This document shows, in pieces, positions 34,248 through 46,202 of a stretch of 64,000 nucleotides of DNA (within the stretch, counting starts at the first letter, position 1; each line of letters begins with the position of its first letter). The stretch is taken from contig OZ018417.1 in NCBI GenBank assembly GCA_963969595.1, positions 19,532,501 through 19,596,500 on the forward strand. Reading direction: 5' to 3'. Under the pieces are notes generated by a model. It saw only the letters and a list, made by a program, of their open reading frames with translations, did not search any database and had not been told where the DNA came from. Made by a program: the position numbers and the translations under genes. The DNA is from Neckera pumila (lineage: Eukaryota; Streptophyta; Bryopsida; Hypnales; Neckeraceae).

Positions 34248-35480
34248 ATGAACGGACTTTTTAGACTTGCAAAGAATTCAAAACATGAATGCAAGATCGT
34301 GGAGGGCTTCTTGAAGAGGTTCAAGAACGAGTTGAAGCAACATCCACGGGGGTCTACAAAAATTACATCTTAGGGAAACATGGAGGCTATGTTTAAGCAA
34401 TTGAACCTAAAAGAAAAGGGAGGGGAGAAAGACATCAATTGGGCCTTGGAACTAGAGGAGGGATGGATCCCTTACCAAACGCTTTCACCACACATCAACA
34501 AGAAGGACAAGACACTGGTGCATGGTTTTGATGCAGGTCATGAAATGTTGAAAGGTGTTTGTGCCATTTGTCAAGAACGTTTCGGCCCTGAAGGAGCCAT
34601 AAGCATGGGCCACTGTCACCACACTTTCCACGTCACATGCATCATTACAACATTACATTTTAGTTTGGCTTGCGCACAATGCCGTTCTCCTTTGAGCCCT
34701 AGGTTCTACAAATTGTTTGCTCTCTTGGAGGTTATGCCTCCTGGCCATGAATACAATAGAAGGACCTTTCCACTAGACCAAGCACCCTACAAATTTCAAA
34801 ATTATCAACATTGGGGGAAAACAATGCATTGGGATCCAATAGAACAGAGACATGCTTTATACAATAAGTTTGAGGAACCAGTGGATTCTTTCATGTGGAT
34901 GATCCAAAACAGAGAGGTCGAGTTACGAGCCCGTTCAATTGAAGATCTTGAGGCTTGTGAATTGTTCTGTCGCAACATGGGGGGGCATTGGAGCGAGCAA
35001 CATGACAAATTCTTCCGCTTTCCAGAGAAGCAGGTGCAGAAAAGAAAAGATGACCAATGGGTAGAGGTGGAGGCTTCAAAAAATTTAGCAATCAATATGC
35101 GGCATATACCATATTTTGATAGGCAAAGCCCTCTTCTTGTCAAAGTTGGAAGAAGGTGCAGAAGTTTGTTCTCTCGTGGACGTAGCTGTGGAATCAAACA
35201 TTGGGGACCAATTAGTAGAGGTGGCTGGGATGTTTGACAAGAGGATCGGCGACATCATAACTCAGTGAAGAATGTTCCTATTGGAAGGAGAAACCCAAGG
35301 TACCGCATTGCAAATCAAAAGTGATGACGAAGCGGTAAACAGGTTGCTATTGAAGGTGGATTCTGCTTTAAAACCTTGAAGTTGAAGTCAGTGGATTTAA
35401 CTCCTAAACAAAACAAGAAACGGAAGGCAGAAGATGATGATGACTACTCTCCGGAAGCAGCACAGCAATTTGCCGTTATT
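34248..35480 (+). pseudogene. RING-H2 zinc-finger gene, decayed
   Basis: From an ATG at 34,248 the frame reads NGLFRLAKNSKHECKIVEGF, crosses one TAG (34,371) and continues to 35,237. A RING-H2 domain is clear: CAICQERFGPEGAI, then GHCHHTFHVTCI, then CAQCRSPLSPRFY, giving C-x2-C ... C-x-H-x3-H-x2-C ... C-x2-C. This is the usual fold of ubiquitin E3 ligases. Downstream there is an unrecognised charged region (WGKTMHWDPIEQRHALYNKF). Near 35,150 a frameshift moves the likely reading into another frame (LEEGAEVCSLVDVAVESNIG), which continues with further stops to a basic KQNKKRKAEDDDD tail near 35,450. A stop codon at 34,185 upstream of the ATG may also be a mutation, since the intervening frame is open and protein-like. 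Probably a dead copy of a repeated gene. Confidence 0.65.
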
Positions 35481-35784
35481 AATCGGCAGAGCAAATCCAT
35501 ATGACACCCGGGTGTCGAAAGTCCAGAAGCCGTGGCTCTCCAAGAAAGTCTGAGAAGCGCCGCTAAAGGAGGGCAATACACCAACGAAGGGCCGTCTTGT
35601 GTTTCGGAATAGGGTACAAGTGATAGATTGAAATAGATATGGACATATAGATCTATTACAAATTTACAATTATGGATTGTTGTTTGGATGTTAGGAGGAT
35701 TGAGTACTACTAAATGACTATGCATACAATATGTTTTGACTTTTGATTGGCTTCTAATATGTATGTATCTACGCTTTTTTTTAT

Positions 35785-35802
35785 TTATCTATATCTATAT
35801 CT

Positions 35803-35868
<66 letters not shown>
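35785..35868 (+). repeat. TATC then (TC)n microsatellite
   Basis: Three to four TATCTA units followed by an uninterrupted (TC)n run of about 60 bases. Confidence 0.97.
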
Positions 35869-35872
<4 letters not shown>

Positions 35873-35978
35873 CTATTTACATACAATATGTTTTGATGTG
35901 TTTTCAATATTTATTATTTTGGATTTCATGTTATGGCGATTGTGATTTGTGACAATTATCTTGGCTATGTAACAAGTT

Positions 35979-36603
35979 CTCCCTCTGTCCCAAAATGATC
36001 TTCTTGTTGAACATAATTTTTTGTCCCAAAATGATCTTCTTGTTGTGGAAAGAAGGAGATTGGTGGACACTTTCTCACCCATTGTAGCAACTATAATGCA
36101 CTATACTAAGGAGCATCCATTATAATAATGAGCATTTCCAATTTCAATCTTTCATTTGCAATTTTTTAAGGATTAATTCCAATAAAGTAGGTTGATTGAC
36201 AAATTTGCTCCAATGGAAGAGGTTGCTTTACAGTAATAGGTCAAACAACCTATATGGGTGGCCCCTCCTCATCAATCCCTTACTAAAATTAATGGCATTT
36301 ATGTTCAGTTAATTTGGCAAGTGACGTACAGCATAACATAACTTGCAAATACGGCTGTAGTCAGATTTTGTATTGTGGCACACAAATGAGTGGTCATAGG
36401 TGCTTGTTAAAAATGGTCCCAAATTTCCATTTTCAAATACTCTAAAATTATATTTCAAAAAAGATTTTGAAATTCAAAATTCTAGGGCGATTGGAGTATA
36501 TAGAACTTTACTTACATGTCAAAAAAAATTTGAAAAAATGTTATTTTAAACCTTAATCTGGAACATTTTGTTTAACAGGAAGATCATTTTGGGATGGAGG
36601 GAG
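35979..36603. mobile_element. Stowaway/mariner-like MITE, about 625 bp
   Basis: The left end is CTCCCTCTGTCCCAAAATGA (TCTTCTTGTT follows). The right end is the reverse complement, AGATCATTTTGGGATGGAGG followed by GAG, then TA. The arms match over about 30 bp with few differences. CTCCCTC-GTCCCAAAAT is the classic Stowaway terminal motif, and mariner-type elements duplicate TA; the right flank is TA, the left flank is TT. The inner end of the left arm is duplicated at 36,022. There is no transposase inside. Confidence 0.88.
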
Positions 36604-36609
36604 TATATC

Positions 36610-37250
36610 ATTTAACCCTATGAGGGTTTTGCTCCATTGGGAAATGGTGAGACTTCCTTTTCATTTGAACATGACCTTCTCAATTGTATTGAAAAATGAA
36701 CCTTATATTTTGATTACTTGGAACTCCAAATTGTATATGACTACGAAAATTCCAATGTGTGTTTAAGCAAAGAAAGACTATATAGAAGTTTAAAGTACGC
36801 CAAGTAGTACATTTAAATCCATGGGCAAAATCAAGTGCATTATCCATTTATATAAATTTTTGTCATTATGTGAATGAAGAAGGCCTTGCCTTATATTTTA
36901 GTTAATGAATAATTCATTAGCCATAAAATAAGTACATGTGGATGTGGGGACCAGAAATGTAGAAGTTTTAAAATATGGTATGCATGACTTTGAAAATCAA
37001 TGGCCACATTCAGTTCATCAAGCATGTTCTATATTCCCTAAATGTCCAAGGACTTCCTTAAATTTTTGGAAGTTTGCTTTAAATTGACCAAGAAGTCAAC
37101 ATGGTGAATACTTGTATTCATGTTTTTGAAATTGTAACCATACAAAATTGAAATGGACCCGTTACAACCTACGTAGAAAAAAAGTATTGTCGCCCAAAAA
37201 AATTGTGGCCTCTTGCATTCCGTAGTAAAAATGCCAGTGTAATTAGTCAG
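36610..37250. other. no gene seen
   Basis: AT-rich DNA between the MITE and the GC-rich array at 37.26 kb. Only a short unrecognised minus-strand frame. Confidence 0.5.
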
Positions 37251-37254
37251 TCCA

Positions 37255-37620
37255 GTTCGCCACCGTTGGCTCGTCCAACAGCGGATCGGCGGCGGACGCA
37301 TCCGACCGCATTTGCCGTCCACTAGCATCGACCCCGTCCGCCACCTACGGCCTTGTTTGCCACTAGAGTTGGCGTCCGAAGCATTTGACCAGTCTGCCGT
37401 CTAAAAACGTCTTCCCCGTCCGCCATTGTTGGCCCCATCGGCCACCTACGGCCCTGTCTGCCATTGGAGTTGGCATCCAAAGTGTCCAAACACGTCCGCC
37501 GTCCGTAAACGTCTTTCCCGTCCGCCTCCGTTAGCCCCATCCGCCACCGTTGGCACTGCTAGACCGCAGTTGCTGTCCGCCAACACCTGCCCGTCCAACA
37601 GGACTTGCCATCTGCGACGT
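37255..37620. repeat. GC-rich GTCCGCC array (copy 5), ~100-bp higher-order unit
   Basis: GTCCGCC words on the plus strand (opposite orientation to copies 1-4). A higher-order unit of about 101 bp is visible: CCACCTACGGCC(T/C)TGT(T/C)TGCCA occurs at 37,341 and 37,442, each followed by GAGTTGGC(G/A)TCC(G/A)AAG. It ends about 300 bp before the hAT gene. Confidence 0.8.
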
Positions 37621-37925
37621 CTACCTTGAGACTGCAACGGGAAGTCTGTTTTCTTTTTCAACAGTCACTTCCAATTAAAGAGTATAAAGTGTGAAGAAGA
37701 GCTCATTTTCAAGCACTCCTTATAAAATGAATGCTAAGATTTCCAAGGACTAGGCGCTACAAATGCATTTTTGTGTCCCTTGCTTGGTGGTGTATAGTTT
37801 GGTGGAAGGGGGAGCCTTGTTTTGCAAGGCTTTGTGGAGGCATTGATTTTTTCATTGTTGACATTGTTTTACACGGTGCACACTGTTTTTAATCTTTCCA
37901 AAATCAAGGATTAGAATCGGTCAGG

Positions 37926-40900
37926 ATGAGCAAGAATTTTTCCGGTTGGTACAGAGTCCCAGAAACGGGTAAAGTACAATGCAAGGCTTGCAAGTGTATA
38001 TTTAGCAAGAAAGTGAGCCGTATGTTGAGTCACTTGGGATATGAAGGTCCCTCTGAGTAGACCTCCTAGGACACAAAGCAGTCTATTGGATGGCTTTCAA
38101 GAAGCCAATAAATGCAAATTGCATGCAACGTGGGCCCATTTTTTTTATGCAGCAAATACACCATTTTCAGTAGCTCAAAATCCTGCCTTCAAAGAAGCAG
38201 TGAAGATGACGGCTGAGTGTGCAAGGCCGTACACTCCACCCTCATACCATGATCTACAACATAAATTGCTTCAAGAAGCGAAGGTTGATCTTGCGAGGAA
38301 GTTACATCAAAGAATTGAAGACAGCGTGAGGAAGTTTGGAGCAACATTGTCCATTGATGGATGGAGCTCAATGAAGAATCGACCATTGATAAATGCCATG
38401 CTTGTATCTTTAGCCGGTGAGCATTTTCTTGGATCCGTAGGTATAAGTGGAGAAAAAAAGATGTCGCCGTACCTAGCGGCTATCTTGGAAAAATTTATAG
38501 AGCAAGTGGGTTCCAAAAACATGGTGCAAATGACAGCAGATAATACTAATGCAAACCCAACAGCATGGAATTTGGTGTCGAGTAAATATCCATACATCTT
38601 CTTCCAAGGATGCATGGTGCACACCTTGAATTTATTGCTCAAAGATTGGGGGGGGCAGAAATGGAAATCAGATTCAGTGAAGGATGCTGAGCTTGTGGTA
38701 AACTTCTTTGGGAAAAGGCACTTGCCTCTTGCTATATTTCAAAAGTACGAGACCAAGCATAGTTTATTGAAACCATTGAGAACCAGATTTGTCTCTTATT
38801 TTATCATGATTGACCACTTGTTGGAGGTGAAGAGCGCAATGAGACAGAGTGTGATGGACCCACAGTATGTTACATACATGAACACACTCAATGACAGCAG
38901 AAAAGGCAAAACACGCACGACTTCTCGGTAAGTATACAGTATTGTTGTAACCGAGCATTTTTGGAACCGTTGGACCAATGTGCGGGAATTGACCTCTCCA
39001 GTTGTATAGGGTCTACATGATTTGGATGCAAAGACACCGTGCATAGGGAAGGTGTTGCATATTATGAGGAACTTAGAAGAACATGTCCTTTGTTTACAAA
39101 CGGAGCCTTTTTGTTTGGACATTGAGAAGGCAGAACTGTTGGAGGCAGCATTTGAAGACCGACGCAAGAAGGGAGAGATCGATCTACATTATGTAGGAAC
39201 TCTCTTGAACCTATACCTTCTTCACGATAAACAACTAGCCGATGATCAAAATGCAACTGATCGATGTAAGCGTATTATAATGAAAATACATGACCCCAAA
39301 GAGTATGCAGCGGTGGTCAAAGAATTTGTAGCCTTTTGACATAGGGACCCTCCGTTCCACAACATATTGAAGCCAGGTGAACAAGTGCTTTCGGCACACT
39401 CTTGGTGGAACTTTGAGGGGACATGTGGAAAATTCATTGCTCCAATTGCCAAGAGCATATTGGCCTAACCGGTGTCATCATCTTTGTGTGAACGAAATTG
39501 GAGTAGCTACTTCTATGTTCACAACAAATCTTGGAACAAATTGACGACAAAAAGGGCAGCGGACTTGGTGTATGTGTACAGCAATTCCAAAGTCGTGGCT
39601 GCATCAAAAGAGAAGGATGAGAAGAAGTGGTACCATGACAATGTGGACTCCGAGGAGTCAGAGCCGTGGTTTGGTTCGGAGCCAAAGGATGATAGGCCTC
39701 ACCCACTAGAAGAGGTCCTGAATTCCGACACAGAAGATTCACATGATGAATCGTATTGTAGTCCTAACAGGACCAATGAAGAGCGAGGAGGCAATGATAG
39801 AGATGCATTTGAGTTTAGATTGGAAGACAAGAATGATGGATATGATGAGCGTGCACCTTCGATAGCCAGATTTGTAGATGGATCTGGATTTCTGAATAGC
39901 GAGAAGGTTCTATCAGAAAATGAGGATGCTTACGTGGAGATAGTGGAGGCTAATAGGACAACAATGTCCAATGGTGGAACTGATGGAATTGATGAAGTCA
40001 TTCGGATTCCTAAGTCTCCGTCCATAGAAAGGGCGCAAGAAGAAGATAATGACAAACAAAATGAGGGTAAAGGAGGTGACATGAAGGTCCAACAAGAAGT
40101 CAGCAGTATAAAAGATGAACTTCTCTTGGCGTTGGCGAGAAAAAAACTGCGGAACCCATTGCAAGAAAGGACAAACCGAATGAAATGCATCAAAATGGTG
40201 ATGGATTTTTGATGGAGCATGGAAGCCCAATTTTCGCCAACCAAGGCAAAGGCAAGCAACAACTTAGGAAAGAACCACAAGGACAACCATATAGTGCTCC
40301 TCCATGTGCCCTATTTGGAAGCAGTAGTAGAACTTGGGATGGTTTGAGGAATTTAAGTTTTGGAAAACAGCTTGCCCAGATTCCAAAAGAGATGGTGCCT
40401 TCCATCAATCGAAGTCACAGCATAGTATCATCCACCAATAATGATAAAGATGAGACCTTGGCTACAATGGTGCTTCGGAATGCTTCTCGCAATGCACCAC
40501 CACGACAGAACAGAAATTGTCATCCCGTATGTCGCAATCTAAAAATGCAATCAAAATAACCATTCAGGAAGGGCACACATCAGAGAAACAAGAGGTCAAA
40601 GAAGGCACTGAAGGCAATAATAAAAGAGTTATGCGACCTTTTACAATTTCTCCAACCAAAAAATTGAATGTGGGTAGAACTCCCCTTGATATATAGTGGC
40701 CTGTTTCACAGACAAAAATGAAACTGGTCCCATGTCCGAAGGAAGAGAAGAAGAAAGCCATATTAAAAGTAAAAACTGAAAAAAAGAAGGGCCGAAGAAA
40801 GAGGTCCCGCACTTTAAAAGAAGTACAAGAAGGAGGATGGAACCTTCAATGCTCTTCATCACATAACATGGAAGACAAATCCAATAAAGAAGACAACAAA

Positions 40901-40962
40901 TGGACAAAAAGATATGAAAGTAGCGGGACAAAGGTGAAAAGAGATGATGATTATTGTCCCTA
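37926..40962 (+). pseudogene. hAT transposase with BED zinc finger and DUF659, decayed
   Basis: The ATG at 37,926 opens a BED-type finger (WYRVPETGKVQCKACKCIF, then VSRMLSHLGYEG). A frameshift near 38,050 moves into the main frame, which runs from 38,041 to 40,212. This carries the DUF659 core (LSIDGWSSMKNRPLINAMLV, VQMTADNTNANPTAW, FFQGCMVHTLNLLLKDW, TRFVSYFIM) and the C-terminal hAT dimerisation region (SSSLCERNWSSYFYVHNKSW, LTTKRAADLVYVYSN). The main frame is broken by TAA at 38,929, TAG at 39,007, TGA at 39,337 and TAA at 39,466, then ends at a TGA at 40,210. Sequence across each break stays homologous to hAT proteins, so these are point mutations rather than introns. A Lys/Arg-rich, disordered tail continues in other frames to about 40,960, so more indels follow. 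DUF659 hATs are cut-and-paste transposases; this copy is dead. Confidence 0.88.
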
Positions 40963-40964
40963 AA

Positions 40965-42600
40965 TAGGGCTTGAAGGGTCGCAAACTTAGGGATTCATGT
41001 GCATATATTACATGTACAAATAGCATGCAATGGAAAAAGGCTGTTTTTATTTTTTAGTGTAGCACTACCATGCTTGTTCATGTAATGGAAAATTTACAAT
41101 TTTCTTTGGTGTGCAAAACCGTACGGAAATTTCATTTCATTTTTACATCCATTTTATTTGGATGAAACAATTTGTCTTTATATATATACGTGTGTGTGTG
41201 TGTGTGTTTGTTTTATACCCTAATTTTTTGGGTAAGCGTCTTAGATTTAGGGACTTTGTTTCTTCTTTTTCAAATCCACATTTTGGTAATAAGAACTGGA
41301 GTTAGACATTTGGTTGATTTGAAAATTTAAATTCCTTTTCACATCTTGTATATTTTTACTTTGACATTTGCGTTTATTAAAAAATTTTCACTCTCAATTT
41401 TTTTGGGTAGTACTTCTACATTTAGGTGAATTTATCTAGGTTTTTTTATATTTTATGTTGTTAGGGTTTGACCTTTGGAATCTTCCAAAAATTCTTCATA
41501 TTTTCTCACACCCAATTGTTCTTTGGCATTGTGAAAATTGGTTAATGATCATTTTTCCTTTCTTTCCACATTCTATATTTCAGGATAGGTGTTTTTGGTT
41601 TAGGTCTTCAGGACTTCAGGTGAAATTTTTATTTCTCTTTCCACATTCTTTTTTTCCCCTAAGATCCCAAGTTAGACACCACCATTTAGTTTGGAATTTT
41701 TCATTCTTTTTCACATCATGTACATTTTGATTTGACACTTGGGTTGGTGCTAATGTTTTCATTAATTTTTACATTCTATTTGGTATAGCACTCTTTGGTT
41801 CAAGTTTTTCTTTTTTTAAAACATCTTTCTTGTTGGGGGGATTGGACACTTGGGTTAGGGATAAAGTTTTGATTTCTTTCACACCCTATTTTTTGGAATA
41901 AAACACTTTGGTTAATATGAATTTTCTACTTTCTATATTTATTGACACCCCATTTTTTGGGTTACGTCTCTTTGGTATAGGTTTGATTTATTTTTCTTCT
42001 TGTACCTCCTTTTCTTTAAGTAAACCTAGGATTCAAGTGTTAGACACCTGGGTTGGTTAGAAATTTTTCATTTTTATTCACATCCTACATATTTAGATTT
42101 GACACTTGGATTGGTGTAGAAGTTTTTATTACTTTTCACACTCAATTTCATTTGGGGAAGAGTGCATCATTGAATTCCAAATTTTTTATTCTTTTTCACA
42201 TCCTAAGGTTTTGAAGATTGCCACTTGAGTTGGTTTGAACGTTATTATATTTTTTTGCACCCTAATTTTTGGGTAGGTGTCTTTTGGTTTAGGTGATATT
42301 TTTATTTCTACTTCTACATCCTTCTTTTTTTAATAGACCGGTTAAACACTTGGGGTGATTTGGAATTTTCATTTTTTTTCACATCCTATATATTTTGGTT
42401 TGACTCTTCGGTTGGTGCAATATTTTTGACACTACAATTGGTATAAAAGTTTTGATTTTTTTCACACCTAATTTTTTTAGTTAAAATAGTTCACTCCAAA
42501 TTTAGGAAAAAATTATCTAACCATAATTAAACACCGTTATATCCATAAACAAAATAAATGCAGATCATATTTAAAATTGGAATCATATGAAAAATTTACC
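40965..42600 (+). repeat. T-rich region with degenerate repeated phrases
   Basis: No gene. From about 41,300 to 42,480 the phrase TTTTTCACATC(C/T)T(A/G)TATATTTTG(G/A)TTTGACACTTGGGTTGGTG recurs in shortened or mutated form at least five times (near 41,338, 41,708, 42,081, 42,198, 42,380), interspersed with CACCCTATTTTTTGG-type phrases. Spacing is irregular. Confidence 0.6.
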
Positions 42601-42704
42601 AATCCCCTTAGAGTAGACCTTCACCAAAATCTTGAAATTTTGCGCTGTTCATCTCCATATAAACCATCTGTCCGACCAGTCGTTCGCTAGGACTTGGGCC
42701 GTCC

Positions 42705-43165
42705 GTCCAATCATCCGACATCCCGTCCGCCAAAAACACGACTGTCGGCCGTCCACCCTCTAGTTCGTCCAAGTTCTGACTGTCCACCCTTCCGTCCGCC
42801 CAAGTTCCGACCGTCTGCCACCCCGTCCGCCAAAATTCCAACCGTCCGCCACCTCGTCCGCCAAAATTCCGACTGTCCGCCACCCCGTCCGCCAAAATTC
42901 TGACCATCCGCCACCCTGTCCGCCAAAGTTCTGACCATCCACCCTCCCGTCCGCCAAAATTCTGACCGTCCGCCACCCCGTCCACCAAAATTCCGGCCGT
43001 CTGCCCTCTCGTCCGCTAAAATTTCGACTGTCCACCACCCCGTCCGCCAAAGTTCTGACCGTCTGCCCTCCCGTCCGCCAAAATTTTGAATGTCCGCCCT
43101 CTTGTCTGCCAAAATTCCAACTATCGGCCCTCCGTCCGCCAAAATTTTGACCATCCACCTTCCTG
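42705..43165. repeat. 31-bp minisatellite of GTCCGCCAAAATTCCGAC type (GC array copy 6)
   Basis: CCAAAATTC words fall at 42,830, 42,861 and 42,892, which is exactly 31 bp apart, and the unit (GTCCGCCAAAATTCCGACC + GTCCGCCACCCC) continues for about 14 copies. Because 31 is one more than a multiple of three, all three minus-strand frames stay open and read the same Gly/Arg/Asp-rich peptide in turn. These frames are artefacts, not genes. Confidence 0.95.
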
Positions 43166-43199
43166 TTTGCCCTTCCATCCACCGAAAGTCTGACCATCC

Positions 43200-45845
43200 G
43201 TTGTTTTACCCAAACGCCCGCTGCATCTGCACGTCTGAACGTCCAATTTTTGAACGTAATTTGCCCCGGGACGCAACGTCCCATCAACCCTGCTCAAAAG
43301 TCAACAAGTGTAAATGCAACTTTATCTGAAGCAGCCAAACAAACAAACTTTCAATGAACTATAAACGATAAAAGGGAATACTATATCTCTTTTTAATTTC
43401 CCTTTTCCACTTTGTCTAGGAAAAGGTTTTCAAAGATTGAGCACATATCTTCTCGTCTTTGCTGATGTGTAATAATGTCAAGTGACTCCCTTTTGAGAGA
43501 AATCTCCTCTTTGACCTTAAGATTCAATGCATCTTCTTGTCTATATTGGTGTTCAAAATTGTATCCACATTTGGGAAAGGCTAGGCTTTTCTACTTGTTT
43601 TTTTAATTGTAGTAGAATGTTACTAATTGCATTAGAGCTTTCTTGTTAGCTTTGTCATCACTTATTGATTTTTCAGACAGATTAGAAGTGAGCTACCTAC
43701 AATACTGAGTCTACTGTCTCGTAGTTACTTATACAATTTATTGTTGGCAACACCCAAAGTAGATTGATCATATAGCTTTGACCTTTAAAGACCTTGAGAA
43801 AGAAATTAATATATAACTTTTGTTGCGATTGTCGCATAAATTAGTAGTAGAGATTGTCATGAGCCTTTATCTCTTTCTAAGCTTATGTTTTTCGTGACAT
43901 TTGTTCATTTTTTAATTGACGAGTTTGAAAATGATATAAACCATCTTCAAATTCTATAAATCCAAGTTTGTTAATGAGATTTGGAAAGAGCAGATTAGTT
44001 AAATGGTTTTTTCTTCAATTCATTCTTTAGATTATCCTAGATGATTTTGAGGTACACTAAAGTTTTTAGATGTTATAGATTTTGATAGTCAAATATTTGG
44101 ATGATCCAAGTTGCAAATATCTTGTATTGTTTCAAGAAATTTGTTGTTAGATTCGAGCCAAACATATTGTAAATTATTTTATTTAATATAGAAGTCTCTT
44201 TCAACAATTTTGTAATATGTATTGGATTAGTGTAGCAAAAGTGAAGCATATCCTCTTTTAACTCCATTTAAGCATTTTTTTGTTTTTGATAAAATGCACA
44301 TCAAGCTTTTTGCTCAAGTGTTTGGACTTACTTTTACATTCTGGATACCATTTAAGGTATAATTGATTTTTTAGTTGTTTATACCATTTCAAATAGATGC
44401 TATTAATCAATATAGTAAAAATTATTGATGCTTCAATAGTGATACTTATGTTATTATCTCCAATTTTTATATTAGAAAATTTTTGTTTATTGCGTTTGCA
44501 CAGTATTCTTTTAACAAGTAGTTGTTTATAATTTGAATCATGTGAAATTTAAAGCTAAAACACCCTTAAAAAGATAACAAGACATGTGGACTAGTCCTAT
44601 AGAATCACCTACAAAATCATATATTGACGATAGTTGGATTGATTATAAAGATTATTAGTTTCATTAAAAGTCTTTTTCCTTAAAACATTAAAAATAACTA
44701 TGTAGGTACAATAATGTAGACTATCAAGTCGTGTAGTCCTATTCCATTTATATGCCACTTATTGGTTAGATGGTCATATGCGTTTTTAGTATATCAATTT
44801 TTTAAGAGCTATATATAGATTTTAGAAGTGTTTCGTATGTATTTTCATAAAAATATTCATAGGATGTTTTTCATACAATAGGTATATACAAGGAATTGAC
44901 CAAATGCAAAACAAAATACGAGATTATTGAATGTCATGTCAAAGAGCCCCTATATATGAAGTGTTTAGGCCACGTATAAGCCTTGCCATTGTGCAATTTA
45001 TAAATTATGTCTCTATGCTGTGGCTTTGGATTTAACTTTTAAGTTAAGTTTTGAAACATTGTTTTGTCAAGTCATATAACATGGTTCTGAAAAATTTGCA
45101 AAGGATAAGATAATACCCTTCTCAATTCATTACATCACTAAATTACTAAGATTGAATGGTATAGAAGCATTTTCTTGGAACAAAGGGCATAGAGTCTCAT
45201 TTACCATTTTACCATTTCACATGATCCACAATTTGAAATTTGTCATTATTATATTTGAAATTATAATATTTTGGAAGTAAATATAACACCAAATATTCAC
45301 TATAAGACATTAAATACAATCATATTAATTCTTTTGACTTCCACATGTGACATATCATCTTCATAAGGTCAATCCATAAATGTTAATGTAGGATAACCTC
45401 TGTTGTATTGCACGTAATTTGACTACTTTGATTAAAAAAAATTGCATTTTGACAACAAATAAAAAAATATACATTACATCTTTTGGTCAATTCACTTTTA
45501 GAAAGAAAAAAAGATACAAAATAGATGGTCTAAGCTAAATATAAATAGCTTCCCATTATGAACTATAAGAAAGACTAATCTAGTCTTTTTGGATCCTAAT
45601 GCAAAGTTCATAATTCTCCAAACCGCTACCTTGACAATCCAAGAACATCCCAATAGATTGTGGGAAAGTAAGAATCCTTTGCCATATGTATAAACCTCAT
45701 GACTCCATGGATGGAATTCAAGAAACCACCGTTTCGCAATCGAGTTCCAACCCTCTTGAGGTATATTCTACACGCAACCTATTTTCCACTCGACATTAAG
45801 GATGGTATTAGGATGGAACTAAGCAAAATTGGATTTTGAGCCTTC
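43200..45845. other. AT-rich non-coding DNA
   Basis: 2.6 kb without supported genes, repeats or terminal structures. Only one open frame of about 60 codons, on the minus strand. Confidence 0.6.
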
Positions 45846-45849
45846 GTAC

Positions 45850-46172
45850 CTATGCCACTTGCCCATTGACTGGGATATATTTTCGCCAAAAAATGCTATG
45901 ATACTTCCCTAAAGTCTCTCCAAAGGATTCAAAGGATTCATATGTCCACATCTCCTCATCAAAGTCTTCAATGAATCATCCACGTGTCCAGGGAGCTCCG
46001 GTCATTCGCCATCAATAACAATGTTGTAAGAATTGCGACCGATATCCTCATAAGGAATGCAACCTGTTAAGACTTAATAACAAGCCATTCCAAAACCATA
46101 AACATCTGATTCTTTGGTACACGAATGAACTGGGACTTTTCCAGCAGATGGAGAGTTGTGGAAAGTATTTCG
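45850..46172 (-). pseudogene. protein kinase C-lobe relic
   Basis: The minus-strand frame reads HSCTKESDVYGFGMACY, stop, VLTGCIPYEDIGRNSYNIVI, DGE, stop, PELPGHVDDSLKTLMRRC. This is kinase subdomain IX (SDVYSFGM-x-CYE-LTG) through XI (RPELP ... L-x-L-x-x-CW). The stop codons occupy positions normally held by Glu and Arg. No N-lobe is found upstream; instead the fragment directly follows the stop codon of the ASI1-like gene and may be part of its 3' untranslated region. Confidence 0.75.
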
Positions 46173-46202
46173 GTTTGTCAAATCTGCAATGAAAAGTTCT
46201 TT

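Noticed and set aside
42705..43165. CRISPR-like regular repeats
   Set aside because: Units are contiguous minisatellite copies without unique spacers, in a eukaryotic nuclear context. The same applies to the 170-bp and 186-bp arrays.
42608..43287. Three overlapping Gly/Arg/Asp-rich minus-strand open frames of 126-175 codons
   Set aside because: They are the same 31-bp repeat read in three frames; the overlap and periodicity identify them as artefacts.
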